A DNA stretch of 64,000 nucleotides, taken from the NCBI GenBank assembly GCA_033439265.1, contig JAVTVX010000026.1:9921001-9985000 (forward strand), in the 5' to 3' direction. Shown here in pieces: positions 34,020 through 46,300 of this stretch. Position numbers and translations under genes: made by a program. The stretch's first letter is position 1; each line of letters begins with the position of its first letter. The stretch is from Dillenia suffruticosa (lineage: Eukaryota; Streptophyta; Magnoliopsida; Dilleniales; Dilleniaceae). The notes beneath the pieces are model-generated. The model had not been told where the DNA came from, did not search any database, and was given only the letters and a program-made list of their open reading frames with translations.

Positions 34020-34654
34020 GCTTAATGTCAGAAAGAGAGAAGAGACAGGAAGAGAGATAGAGATGAACCTCAAGGGAGAGAGAAACCCTAATCTATTGAA
34101 TACATATGTCCTTGCTGTTGTTGATAATGGCCTTCATCAATTTCCCCTTTCGCAATAGGCGCAGACGAGCGTAACCTACCAAGAACAGAAGCCTCAGCAA
34201 AGAGAGAGACAGAGAGAGGGAGGGAGTGTAACAAAACAAAAGAGAGAGGGAGGGAGAGAGAGGCGAGCGAAGGGAGTGACCAAATTTCTTATTTCCTTTC
34301 AGAACACCGACGGATTAGCGAGGGGATAATTCCATCACAAATTTCCTTCGTTCATCCCTCATTGATTAGGTTTTCTTTGTTGTTTCACTGACGGATTACT
34401 GATGGACAAAATCCGTCTCTAATATCCATCGGTAAGCCGTCATTAACTAACATATTATTTTATGTTTGTGAGGGATTATCGATGGATTATTTTTCCCTCG
34501 CTGATTCTGTTAGTAAATCCATCGCTACCGGTGACTAATCTGATGGATTATTTTCCTCAAATCTAATGGTAATCCATCACTAATCTGTTGCTACCGGTGA
34601 AGGATTAGATCCATCGGTATATTTCCGTTAGGGATGGTCCCTTTTCTTGTAGTG
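34020..34654. mobile_element. Right end of a second CACTA subfamily
   Basis: Ends CCCTTTTCTTGTAGTG at 34654 (inverse CACTACAAGAAAAGGG). The last 350 bp hold units such as GACGGATTACTGATGGAC, CCATCGGTAA and AATCCATC(A/G)CTA, which differ from the GCGACGGATT units of the family at 27-32 kb. A GA-rich stretch (34030-34270), like the leader at 2.1-2.4 kb, lies just inside. No left terminus or CAT duplication was found, so it is a truncated end. Confidence 0.7.
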
Positions 34655-34657
34655 CAT

Positions 34658-36240
34658 GAATTTATGTTTACTTTATACTTGGCTCGAGAGACTCCCAAGT
34701 TCCCTTCTCATTTTGCTTCCTCGGTCTCTTTGCCCTTTCAAAATTTTTAGCTTGATCCAAAGATTTTTCACTCCATTTTATGCTTCCTAGAAGTTGTGTA
34801 TAGGGTATACATAAATGGAAATAACTTATTTCAAGTTTAAATATTTATTTTTGATGAAGTTTGAGATGATTTTGTGGGGGAAGGAAAAGGAACTCATGGC
34901 TAGGGTTTGAAAGAAAAGGAATGCTCTCCTCTCTCTCTCTTTCTTTATTTCTTTCTTTTCCTTTTCTCAGTTAACAGACACACACATACAACACATCGTA
35001 TGGAAGGTTCAAAAATACGGTCCTCTCACACTTGTAGTCTCACATACACAACCTTTCTTTTCTTCTTTCTCGGTTAAAGCACACTCACACATACAAATAC
35101 TCACTTTATTTTTTATTTCTTAAAAGTAACTAATTACAAATAAGAACAATATTAAATGCCACCTACCCTACTTGCACGATTCAAGGTTTTTTATCCAATA
35201 CTTCAAGAGAAGAAAGAATAAATAAAAAATAAAAAGTATGGGTGAGGTTGAGAGTTTTAACTCAAGATTTGGGCTCCTAAATGGACTTAAGGAATTGGAT
35301 TTAAAATTTTTTGACTACATACAATATTTTAATTAAATAATATTTAAAATTTAATAAAGAAAAAAATGTTGAGACAAAATTAGTCAATCCACTCAAAGCT
35401 CTTAATATGACTACATACAATATGGGTTGATATCAAAGCTAATCCAATGTAATAAACTAAATTGAGGATAGATGACAACAAAAAGTAAGCTGAGAAAGGT
35501 GAAATTAACGAGGAAACACACTAGAAGACTCCTCACTCATTTGGGAAAGGAAAGACTGCTCTAAGCCCATGTTCTAGACTTGGGAGATTGATGTCCGTAA
35601 AATCGGTCCTTCAACTAAGACTATCGTACTCCAAGCTTCATCACTATTGTGTGGTAACATCTATCTGGACATAACCTTCTTCATTGCCATCTTCATCAGC
35701 ATACTCCAAATTTTCACAGACATCATCAGGGCTTTCTTCAATGTTTGGAGCATCTTTATTGGGTAACTTTGACAAGGAGAAGGAGGGGATTCTTGTGGTG
35801 GACTTTGCCGTGTTCCCTGGTGGGCCGCCTACTCCAGTGGTAGCACCTAAGCCGTTGAAGTTTGTGGATCGGTCACACCTTTGTATGGGGCCTCAGGATT
35901 GGGGCCCTGTTTGGTAAAGGGTCTGGAGTGATGAATGGCATGCAACAAACTTCACACAGCACCTATGTCATACGTGAAGATGGTTATGTGATGGTAGTTT
36001 TTGTGGTACTTAGGATTAGGGTTTTGTGTGGGGATATGTTGTTGCTTCTCTTATGCCTTAGGCCTAATCAAAAGCCTCTCCTTTCTACATCTGAGAATCT
36101 TTCGAAAGGAGAAAGAACACTAGAGAATTAAGTTCCCTTGTGCTCCTAGAAGAATAGTTGAAAGAATGACTCACTTCTTTTTTATTGACCGGGTGGAAAT
36201 AGTTTATTTATGGAGACCCATGATCTTTGAAAAACATGAA
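34658..36240. other. Spacer with one unplaced open frame
   Basis: Simple CT and CA-rich stretches occur at 34925-35090. A plus-strand frame at 35684-35917 (with GNFDKEKEGILVVDFAVF and a Pro-rich PGGPPTPVVAPKPL) is unlike the low-complexity frames around it, but I cannot place it in a family. It could be a captured gene fragment or an old LTR piece. Nothing else is seen. Confidence 0.3.
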
Positions 36241-36895
36241 AATTGTGGGTGCATTTTTTTTTAATTATCATAATTTTAGGAACTATATTATTTGATAAAT
36301 TATTTCAATTTTATGATTTGACATTTCCACACTCATCTCTCATTTATTGTCACAACCATATCATTGCATTCCACTGACTAAGTATTTTTATACTCACTCT
36401 TCTTACTTTCATTTTTCAGAAGAATCTTGAATTTGGAGTACTTGTTGACCCTAGTGTCGGATTATTGTCGAATCCTAGTTTGTTGGAGATTCCTACTACT
36501 AGTACTAGTTTTTGTTTTGGATGAAATTTTTTTGAGGAGATTAGTTAGGCCTATGTAGAGAGTATTCTTTTGAATTATAATTAAAACTCCATCTAGTCAC
36601 CCCATTTGGATTTCTAATTTTAAACTGTACTTGAATTTTTTATATTTTATATTGTTGAATTTTCTTTTGAAATTATTAAATTTTATTAGATTTAGAAATG
36701 GTCGGGTTGACCAAATATATGCTTTTGAGGCATGGATGGACCGAGTGGATCCTTTGAATGTTGTTGTATTGTTTCGAAAATAGGATAGATATCGATGAAT
36801 GTCTTACATTATTCTGGTGTACGGGCATGGTTTACCCATATTCTAGGGTGACATGACGGTTGTCACGTACTCAATTTGAGAATCAGAGCATGACA
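36241..36895 (+). mobile_element. Gypsy (Tekay-like) LTR fragment, 3' part
   Basis: Shares the late-LTR layout of gypsy elements 1 and 2: a TTCCAC...CTCATTTATTG stretch, CACTGACTAAGTATTT...ACTCACTC, TTTTCAGA, and a terminal GGTGACATGACGGTTGTCACG...GAGCATGACA ending in CA at 36895. No primer site follows, so it is a solo or truncated LTR. The 5' part is missing. Confidence 0.6.
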
Positions 36896-37568
36896 AAGAA
36901 AGATGCCTAATACTGAAGTGACAATAAAGTGCATGCCTTTATCCTCGGGTCCAAAATAAAAAATGCATGTATATTATCTTGCTGACTTACTTTGTCAAGT
37001 TTACGTAACAACTTAGAGTTTAAGATCATGTAGCTATTCCTACTACCAGTACTAGTTTTTGCTTTGGATGTGATTTTTTTGAGAAGATTAGTTAGTCCCA
37101 TATGGAGAGTATTCTTTTGAATTGTAATTAAAACTTCACATAGTCACCCCATTTGGATTTCTAATTTTAAACTATACTTAAATTTTTTATATTTATATTG
37201 TTGGATTTTCTTTCGAAATTATAAAATTTTATTAGACTTAGAAATGGTCGGATTGATCATATATATGCTTTTGAGACATGGATAGATCAAGTGGATCCTT
37301 TGGATGTTATTGTAAATAGAATGGATATCGATAAATGCCTTGCATTATTCTGGTGTACGGGCATGGTTTACCCATATTCTAGGGTAACGTGACGGTTATC
37401 ACGTGCTCGATCTGAGAATCGAAGCGTGACAAAGAAGGATGTCTAATACTGAAGTGACAACAAAGTCCATGCCTTTATCCTCGGGTCCAAAATAAAAAAT
37501 GCAGGTATATGATCTTGCTGACTTACTTTGTCAAGTTTATGTAACAACTTAGAGTTTAAGATCATGTA
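36492..37568 (+). repeat. Tandem duplication, unit of about 536-547 bp
   Basis: The segment from CCTACTACTAGTACTAG (36492) to AGATCATGTA (37032) is repeated from CCTACTACCAGTACTAG (37039) to AGATCATGTA (37568). Each copy contains the last 400 bp of the gypsy LTR fragment, including its terminal GACA, plus about 140 bp of the DNA beyond it. The duplication therefore came after the LTR inserted. Confidence 0.9.
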
Positions 37569-37835
37569 CCTAAGACAATAGAACTCAGAACTACTTCTTT
37601 TCCTCTTCTTTCCTACTGCTTTTCTGTCTCTCTTTCCTTACTTTTTCTCTCTATTCTTTCTCTCTTCCCTCCCCTTATTAACTTCTTTTTATCTTCTCTC
37701 TTAATCTTCTTTCAGACTAGTCTTTGGCAGCTCTGCAGAGTGATTTGTGAGTCAATCTAGCAGGCTTCCCACATAGTTCTTCAGCTGTCGACTTACTTAG
37801 CTTCCTCAAGTCGACACCTCACGAGGATTGCGACA
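37569..37835 (+). repeat. 5' LTR (3' portion) of gypsy element 3
   Basis: A CT-rich stretch ending in CACGAGGATTGCGACA directly before a primer site. The LTR start is not clear and may lie inside the duplicated block. No matching 3' LTR was found in the window. Confidence 0.55.
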
Positions 37836-37839
37836 AATT

Positions 37840-37852
37840 TGGTATCAGAGCA
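37840..37852 (+). other. Primer-binding site (tRNA-iMet) of gypsy element 3
   Basis: TGGTATCAGAGCA, 4 bp after the LTR terminal CA. Confidence 0.85.
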
Positions 37853-37888
37853 AGATATCCTTGGCCTTCAAACTAATTTTCACTGAAC

Positions 37889-38902
37889 ATGGTTGATGGA
37901 ATAAGGTCAAAAACCATCGAAGAACACAACAAAAAACTGGAGTTACAGATTCAAGAACTTAGCCAAGAAATGCATACAGCGCATGCGTAATTGAAGGAAC
38001 AGTTGGAAAAGAAAATGGAGCTATTCATGACTCAAATGGAGGCACAATTCAATGCCCTTGTAAGAAAAATGTGCAAAGATATGGATGAAGAATAAGAAAT
38101 AAATAAAAGCCCACTACCGTCCCTGCTGCCCACTCAAATGGGAAAACAGAAGGAAGACTGATGCAAATCCTATCAAGAAGGAGAATAATCCAAAGTCCTC
38201 AGTCTCTAACCATCCAAGAATTGAATTGCCAACATTTTCAGGTGAAGATCCTCAAAGTTGGTTAAGAAAATGCCACAAATTCTTTATGGTGTACCACATT
38301 CCACACAATCTATGGATGGAAATTATAGAATTTTATTTAGAGGACAAAGCTAATATTTGGTATCAAGGTTTAAGACAGGCCAAAGGAATGATGGAATGGG
38401 ATGAGCTTTTTAAACTTTTGTGCCAAATATTTGACAAGAAAGGGATGCAAGATGAGGTAAAGGAGTTTAATAAATTGCAGCAGATTGGTTCAGTAGTAGA
38501 ATATCAAGAGAAGTTTGAAAAACTATGGTCATTGATGCTTCTCAGAAATCCTAGCTTGTCAGAATCTTACTTTATATCTAGTTTCATTAGTGGACTCAAG
38601 GAAGAAATTAAGCCCATGTTGAGGTTGATGAAGCCTAATACCCTACTACAGGCATTTGAGGTTGCTGTATTACAAGAGTAGTCCTTAGAAATGTCCAAAA
38701 AGGGAAAAATCACCACTTCTTGAAGCAGAATGGGGATAGTGAATAAAAGAAATTTGGGAAAGGAAATGGAATCAACCATTATTGCAACTAGACCAATGAC
38801 AGCACTTCAAAGAAGTCAGAACTCAAATGTTATGGGAGGAGGTATGTCACAAAAGATCACTCCTCAAGAAATTCAGCATAGAAGAAACAACCACTTGTGT
38901 TA
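37889..38902 (+). pseudogene. gag remnant of gypsy element 3, split by nested element 2
   Basis: Begins MVDGIRSKTIEEHNKK with a charged coiled-coil-like N-terminus, then the retrotransposon gag core at 38226-38680: LPTFSGEDPQSWLRKCHKFF, LEDKANIWYQGL, VVEYQEKFEKLW. Gag would package element RNA. The zinc-knuckle part (CYKCGEKYSSGHQC) lies across the nested insertion at 48961. The frame is broken. It is clearly different from the Tekay-like gag of elements 1 and 2. Confidence 0.85.
38898..38902 (+). repeat. Target-site duplication TGTTA, left of gypsy element 2
   Basis: TGTTA precedes the 5' LTR and is repeated exactly at 48961-48965. Confidence 0.9.
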
Positions 38903-38993
38903 TGTAATACCCAATAAAAAAAAAAAAAAAGAAAGAGGGATTTGGTGCTAAAAGAGCCCCAATCTCTCCTTTTCCCCCAATCTCTCTTTTTCC

Positions 38994-39024
<31 letters not shown>

Positions 39025-41460
39025 CCTCTCTCCCTCTTTCCCTCGGTCTCACACTCTCTCTCTACCTCTCGCTGCTCTCTCTCTATCTCTCCGTCGCTCT
39101 CTCCTCCTCCCGCGAGCACACACCACCGAGCTCGGCAGCGGCTCCCCTCTCCCCTTTGCAAGCGACTGCAGCTTGCGTTTCCCCGCGCGAGCGTGAGCAC
39201 GCGATCCCCGCGACCCAGCCAGCGCACGATCCCCCGCGACCCAGCCTGCGCGCGATCTCCCGTGACCCAGCCTGCGCGCGATCTCCCGTGACCCAGCCAG
39301 CGCGCGATCTCCCGCGACCCAGCACGAGCAAGCGCGCGGCCCAGCGCGCGAGCCAGAGCATTAGCCAGCGCACGAGCCAGAGCGCGAGCCAGCGTGAGCC
39401 AACGTGGGACCCAGCTCGAGACCCAGCGTGACCCAACGCGCAAACTAGCGCGAGCCCTAGCCCGTGAGCGGGCCAGCCCACCAGCGGCCAAAGGCCCAGT
39501 CCAGCCGCGGCCCACTGCAACCCACGAAGCCGCTGCAGCCAGCAAGCCGGGCTGAGAGCCCGTGAGCCACCAGCGGGCCAGCCCGCTAGCAGCCAGCCCA
39601 CCGGCCCACGAGCCCGTGACGCCCCGCGAGCCCGCGACCGGCTTTCCCCTTCGAGAGCTCACCTGCATCTTTTGTACTGCAGGTAACGACTATATTTGGT
39701 TGGAGTCCTAGGGTTTGGTGTTAGAAATTTAGTTGTTTCTAATATAATTGAAATTTGAAACAATTACAGGTTTTAGACCAATCCGACGGGCGAACAACAG
39801 CTAGGTCTGAAACCCGAGGAACTCTAGGTGAGAGAAACGCACTCACTTCACAGTGTGAATAAATCTTCCCTTATTAGGGTTTTATTTGATGTAAAAACTT
39901 GATGATTTAATTAGGTTTGTCTTTTGGAGAGTTGAAAAGTAGGGAGTGACCACGCTTCCTAAATAAGTGAGTGAGACTCTAATCTCTTGCATAAAATAGT
40001 AAAACGTGTTTTCTGTCGTGTTTTCTATAAAACATGTTTTGATATGCATTCGTTTGACGTATGATGTTAAATTTAAAATCTGTTTTGTGATTATTGGAGT
40101 GTCTTGAATTATATTTACAATGACTATGCATCCATGGTTTGAAATAAAACAATAATTGTGCTATTACTTGAAAATGTATAAATTTCATTTTATACCGTTG
40201 CATTGATATGCTGTTTTGAAATGAATTGATGAGACGTATTGGCACGTAAATTTAAAATATTTTTGATGAACTACGTGGGTTGGATGCTCACTAGTTCTGC
40301 GATGATGTGATGATACTTATGGGACGTTGTGCCCTGGGACGTTGTGCCCTTGTGATACTATGGGACGTTGTGCCCTTGTGATACTATGATGATTCCGTAG
40401 CTACGAAGGGCGTTTGTAAAGGCACGGGTTGCCCGGATACGTTTCTGCAGGAGGTATCCGCAAACGTCATTTATTCTAAAGGCTATAGGCGCGGCCGGTT
40501 GAACCACGTAGGGGGAGGACGTATGTGACGCCACCGTCTAGCACCGGGCGGGGTCCTATACACGTTGATGAGTTGGCCCCAGCGAACTCATAGCCAACGT
40601 CAGGGTAGAGAGCGTTTCAAAGTCTATGCATAATAAAATCCCCGACGCGCCTGTCCTTGGTCACGGTTGACCTTTGCCAGGACTATCTTTGGCTCGCTCT
40701 GACATTACTTGATTTTAAATGGATGCATACATGCTTGCTATCGTGTGCTTGATTAAATGATTTCAAATTGATAAATATATCATGAATTGCTGCGAAATAT
40801 AAATTTTTGTTTCAAATGATATTATTTGACACTCCAATTGTTCACCTATACTATTTATGCTTGATATTATCCCCCTCACTCACTGAGTATCTTCCCATGA
40901 TACTCACCCCTCTCTTTTCCCTCCTCAGACAGGTTGATTGTGATAGAGCGGCGTTACAGGCTCTAGTGCGGATTTGTTGTTCTGACAGTGAGATTTACTT
41001 CTAATTTAGTTTCGACCCTGCGAGGTCTTGACATGGAGGTCCGTAGTTGGCCATGTACTTATTTTGGGATGACTATATAGTTTAACTCTCATATTTCAAT
41101 TGCATTGAGGCGATTGTACGTATTTGAATGTTACTTGGGAAATGTGTTATACATTGTATAAACTTAGGTCCGCTCGGTATAGCGGTTGCTCATGCTCTAG
41201 TTGGGCATGACAGTAGAGGTCTGTGGCTAGGTTTGTTTATAGCCTTGCATTGTTCTAAATGTTGGCTGTGGTGTTTGTTGATTTTGGAGAGGCCGGGATA
41301 GCCATTTGTGTATTGTACAAGATGATTTTGATCATACAGGATTAATTGTACACGGGAAACCTCTGATTTATGGGGAGGTTCTACCTGATTTTTTGTAAAA
41401 ATACAGCTGGCATTCAGGGACAACGGGCGGCTGTTCACGATCCCGGTTTGGGGCATGACA
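38903..41460 (+). repeat. 5' LTR of gypsy element 2
   Basis: 2558 bp, TGTAATACCC to GGGGCATGACA. It has an A-run and CT-rich tract, then at about 39200-39330 a 26-bp GC-rich tandem unit (CGATCTCCCGTGACCCAGCC). A 360-bp GC-rich block follows (39323-39682) that is absent from the 3' LTR. A short tandem of GGGACGTTGTGCCC (40321-40380) has one more unit than in the 3' LTR. Confidence 0.95.
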
Positions 41461-41467
41461 GTTCTAT

Positions 41468-41480
41468 TGGTATCAGAGCG
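41468..41480 (+). other. Primer-binding site (tRNA-iMet) of gypsy element 2
   Basis: TGGTATCAGAGCG, 7 bp after the LTR end. Confidence 0.92.
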
Positions 41481-41750
41481 TCTAGGTTTGAGAAATGATG
41501 AAAGTCTTCCCAAGTATATGACAAGTCCTCAATGCATTAGAGAGTTTCATACAGTCATTTAAAGACCCATACTTGGTCATAGGTGTATAAGTCCTTTTAG
41601 ATGATGGAGTTGGATACATAACGTTTCTAACTCGTTATTTCGCATTTAATGCTGAGTCATAGTTCATTTATTTTAGGGGGTTAGTTACGGAGCAACTAAC
41701 CCTAATTCTTGATTTTTTATCTGCTAACAATGTATTTTTTTCTCAGAATT

Positions 41751-43193
41751 ATGCCACCTAGACGTGGTAGGAGAGGTGCTAGATTCGCCTCACTTGAGGG
41801 TCTTACAGTGTCTGATACACCTAGGGCACTTGAGGCGCCACGAGTACCAGAGGTTGCTTCCTCTACTCGAGTACGCTCACCAGCGCCACCCCCAGCACCT
41901 CCACCGGCCGTTACAGCCGAGATCCCTCCACCACCACTTGATGCCTTGCGATAGTGACAGGAGTGGTGCAGTAGATATGGGGCGCAGATGCCACCACCTT
42001 CACTACAGACTCCAGCGACCGCACCTGCGGCCGTACCTACTCCTTCGGCACCGATTCCTCCTTCGTTGGCCGGCCCTTCCATGTCTACTCCGACCGACGA
42101 GACGTCGGCTACTTTGAGGCGCATCCATGAGCTCACTCAGTTGGTGAAAGAGTCTCGGCAGCTCGGATGCACAGACTTTTCAGGATCCAGTGATGCAGTA
42201 GCGGTGAAACACTGGATCAACAGGATTCGTAGGATCCTTACGGATTTGGGGTTGTCAGAGGAGCTCAGATTGAGAGTTGCTGAGAGACTCCTTGACGGAG
42301 ATGCCCTCTCGTGGTGGGAGGCTATCCGTGACAGTGCCACACAGATCCTGCGGTGGAAGGACTTTTTACGAGAGTTCGACCGTAGGTACTTTACCCCGTT
42401 CCAGCAGGACCGGATGAGGACGGAGTTCCTGCACTTACGTCAGGGGACGAGGTCCGTTTCAGAGTACGAGGCTGAGGTTAGACGACTAGCGGCCTTTGTC
42501 CCCGATATGGCTATACCGGCTCAGATGAGGTTCAAGTTTGAAGATGGCCTCCAATTGAGCATCAGGAAATATATGACGGTGACTCCCTCTTTTACACTAT
42601 CGGAGGTGATTGATTCAGCGTATCGGGCGGAGGAGATCATCCGAGCGGAGGCGAGACAGAGGGAGAGTCACCAGAAGAGGAAGACTGGGTCACAGGGTGG
42701 ACAATCTTCGAAGAGGGGTAGAGGTTTTGGATATCCCGGAGGTTTTTCTAGCTTCAGACCAGTAGCACCGGGACAGGGACCTCGACCACAGGGCTTTGGG
42801 GCACCAGCCCATAGTGTCTCTACACAGTCTACTACACAGAGACCGCCCTTCTGCCGTAGATGCAACTGTCACCATGCCTTTGGGGCATGTAGAGTACCAG
42901 TTACTTGCTTCTAGTGTGGGAAGCAAGGTCACGTTAGGAGTGTCTGTCCCGATTTAGGTCGGGGAGGATTGACTTTACAGAGTTGTACTGGTACGTCTGG
43001 CACAGGCCAGCAGGGGGCACCTGCGTACTCAGCTCTTACTGCTCCCCGGACTGCAGCCGGGAGTAATACAGTGCCAGGATCGTCGCGACAGCAGCCTAGG
43101 GCCCAGGCTCGTGTGTTTACGATGACACAGGAGGATGCACAGGCAAATCCTGATATTATTATGGGTAATCCTCCGGCAGACCCCTCAGTGTAG
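41751..43193 (+). pseudogene. gag of gypsy element 2, lightly broken
   Basis: Starts MPPRRGRRGARFASLEG. A Pro-rich linker follows at 41870-42080, then the gag core at about 42120-42620 (KESRQLGCTDFSGSSDAVAV, WWEAIRDSATQILRWKDFLR, RRYFTPFQQDRMRTEF), a basic Gln/Gly region, a Cys/His motif (FCRRCNCHHAFGACR) and a CCHC-type knuckle (CGKQGHVRSVCP) at about 42915-42955. It would form particles and bind RNA. It is broken, so not a working protein as it stands. It is the better preserved relative of the gag at 11.0-12.3 kb. Confidence 0.92.
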
Positions 43194-43353
43194 TACTTTT
43201 GTGTACTTTCTGTATGAGTTTATTGTATATCATGATGTCGATGTACAGTTTTGACTAGTTAAACCTTTAGAAACTTAACTAGTTTGATATATATATATTC
43301 GTTCATTTTTTCTTCGCATTTTAAATGTTGTTGATCTTTTTCTTACTTTTAGG
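43164..43353 (+). other. AT-rich gag-pol spacer with intron-like borders (gypsy element 2)
   Basis: GGGTAATCC near the end of gag and a pyrimidine tract ending CTTACTTTTAG|GTACC just before pol ATG 43358. Its borders and place match those of element 1's spacer (12367-12481), while the sequence between has diverged. Splicing is inference. Confidence 0.45.
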
Positions 43354-43357
43354 TACC

Positions 43358-46300
43358 ATGCAAATATTCGGTATCGATGCCCGTATTCTCATAGATACCG
43401 GGTCAAATTTTTCCTATGTGAACGGTACGTTCGCTTGTCATTCTAATAGATCTCTCTCGCCACTTGATGCGGAGATTTTGGTAGTCACTCCTCTTGACAA
43501 GCATATCATTCGAGATACAGTCTATAGGGGCTGTGAGGTCAGAATTGAGGAGAGAGTATTAGAGGCAGATCTGATTCCGCTCCCTATCACGGATTTCGAT
43601 GTCATCCTAGGGATGGATTGGCTGAGTTTACACCGGGCTTTCGTTGATTGTTTCACGAAGGATGTTGAGTTTAGGAGGTCCGAGCAGCCACTGTTAGTAT
43701 TCCGGGGCGAGAGACGAGTATTGCCCCGCAGTATTATCTCTGTTATGAAGGCCAGACATTTGGTATGCCATGGTTGTGCGGCTTATCTGGCTTATGTTGT
43801 CGACAATACCGTTGAGGGACCGAGACTTGAAGATGTCCCTGTGGTGCAGGAGTTTCCGGATGTATTCCCCGAGGAGCTTCCCGGATTACCACCAGTTCGA
43901 GAGTTCGATTTTGAGATTGATATAGTATCGGGAACCAATCCCATTTCTATTCTGCCATACAGAATGGCGCCTGCTGAACTGAGAGAGCTTAAGATTCAAT
44001 TACAGGAACTTCTGGATAAGGGGTTTATCCTTCCGAGCACTTCACCCTGGGGTGCTCCGGTACTGTTTGTAAAGAAAAAGGATGGTACATTTCGGCTTTG
44101 TGTGGACTACAGACAATTGAACAAAGCCACCATCAAGAACCGATATCCCCTGCCACGTATCGATGACTGGTTTGATCAGCTGCAGGGAGCTAAGGTTTTC
44201 TCTAAGATTGATCTCCGTTCGGGTTATCATCAGTTGAGGATTCAGGCCGAAAATGTGCCCAAGATAGCTTTTCGCACCCGATACGGCCATTACGAGTTTC
44301 TAGTCATGCTGTTTGGGCTGACTAATGCCCCAGCTGCTTTTATGGATCTGATGAACCGAGTTTTTCACGACTATTTGGATCGGTTCGTCATCGTATTCAT
44401 CGATGACATCTTGATATATTCACGGAGTGATGAAGATCATGTTCAGCACCTTCGGGTGGTATTGCAGATACTCCGTGAGAAGCAGCTATATGCCAAATTC
44501 TCAAAATGTGAGTTTTGGCTAAGACAAATTGGATTCTTGGGGCACATCGTCTCAGCAGAAGGTATTTATGTTGATCTGCGGAAGGTTGAGGCTATAGTGA
44601 AGTGGGAGCAGCCACAAACAGTTACCGAGATTCGTAGTTTTCTCGGTTTGACTGGGTATTACCGCAGATTTGTAAAAAGATTCTCCCGGATAGCTGCTCC
44701 GTTGTCGAAATTGACCCAAAAGAGGGTCAAATTTGTTTGGGATGACCGTTGTGAGGCAAGCTTCCAGGAGCTCAAACAACGGTTAACATCCGCTCCTATT
44801 TTAGCCCTTCCCACTTGTAGTCGGGAGTATACAGTATACAGTGATGCTAGCCGACAGGGATTGGGTTGTGTTCTGATGTAGGATGGTCGGGTTATTGCTT
44901 ATGCCTCGCGACAGCTGAAGAAACACGAGGTTAACTACCCGACACATGATTTAGAGTTTGCAGCCATAGTCTTTGCGTTGAAGATATGGCGGCATTATCT
45001 TTATGGGGTAACCTGCAGGGTATTTACCGACCATAGGAGTTTGAAATATCTGTTTACCCAAAAAGAGCTGAATTTGAGACAGAGGAGATGGTTGGAGTTA
45101 CTGAAAGACTATGATCTCATTATTGACTATCATCCGGGCAAGGCAAACGTTGTAGCAGATGCTTTGAGTCGGAAGTCAGTATCATCCTCACAGTCGACAG
45201 AAAAAGCCTACCTTTCTTGTTTAGTGGGACTCCGAGCCTTAGGAGTCAGTTTGACTAATGATGATCAGGGAGGCTTATTAGCCAGATTTGAGGTCAGGCC
45301 GACTTTGTTCGACCGTATCAGGGAGCTCCAGAGTACAGATGAGGAGATCCAGGGTATTGCAGATAGAGTCCGCAGAGCTGAGGGCGGAGACTTCAGAGTC
45401 CGTGATGATGGACTCATGGTATTCAGAGATAGAGTGTGTATTCCGACCGATAGTGATCTTCGGCGTGCTATCCTTGAGGAAGCACATTCTTCTGCATATG
45501 CTATGCATCCCGGGGGTACGAAGATATATCGGACCATCAGAGGTAGCTACTGGTGGTCAGGCATGAAGAGGGATATAGCAGAGTTTGTGGCAAGATGCTT
45601 GGTGTGCCAGCAGGTGAAGGCCGAGCATCAGCGTCCAGTGGGCACACTACAGCCCATTCGCATTCTTGAGTGGAAGTGGGAGCATATCACGATGGATTTC
45701 GTAATGGGGTTACCGCGGACTTCGGCACAGCATGCTGCTATTTGGGTGATAGTTGACCGACTTACTAAATCCGCACACTTCATCCCGATTAGGAGTGATT
45801 ACTCGCTTGAGGCATTGGCACGCCTCTATATTGATATGATTGTGAGACTGCATGGGGTTCCAGTGTCGATAGTATCAGATCGAGACCCCAGATTTACATC
45901 CCGTTTTTGGCCCAGTCTGTAGGAGGCTTTGAGCACTAGACTGAATTTCAGCACAACATATCACCCCCAGACGGATGGTCAGTCAGAGAGGACCATTTAG
46001 ACTTTAGAGGACATGCTTAGAGCATGTGTTATGGATTTTCGGGGGAGTTGGGATCGGCATCTCCTTTAGTGGAGTTCGCCTATAATAATAGCTATCAGGC
46101 GAGCATTGGCATGCCACCTTACGAGGCATTGTATGGGAGGAAGTGTCGTATCCCGTTGTGCTGGGATGAGATTGGTGAGCGACGACTTACCAATGTTGAG
46201 CAGGTAGAGGAGACGAAGGAGAAAGTGAGGATTATCCGTACGCGGATGAAAGCCGCCCAGGATAGACAGAAATCCTATGCAGATCGTAGGTGGCGACCTC

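Noticed and set aside
39083-39668. 273- and 172-codon minus frames and a 91-codon plus frame
   Set aside because: They lie wholly in the GC-rich tandem repeat of the 5' LTR of gypsy element 2 and vanish in the shorter 3' LTR.
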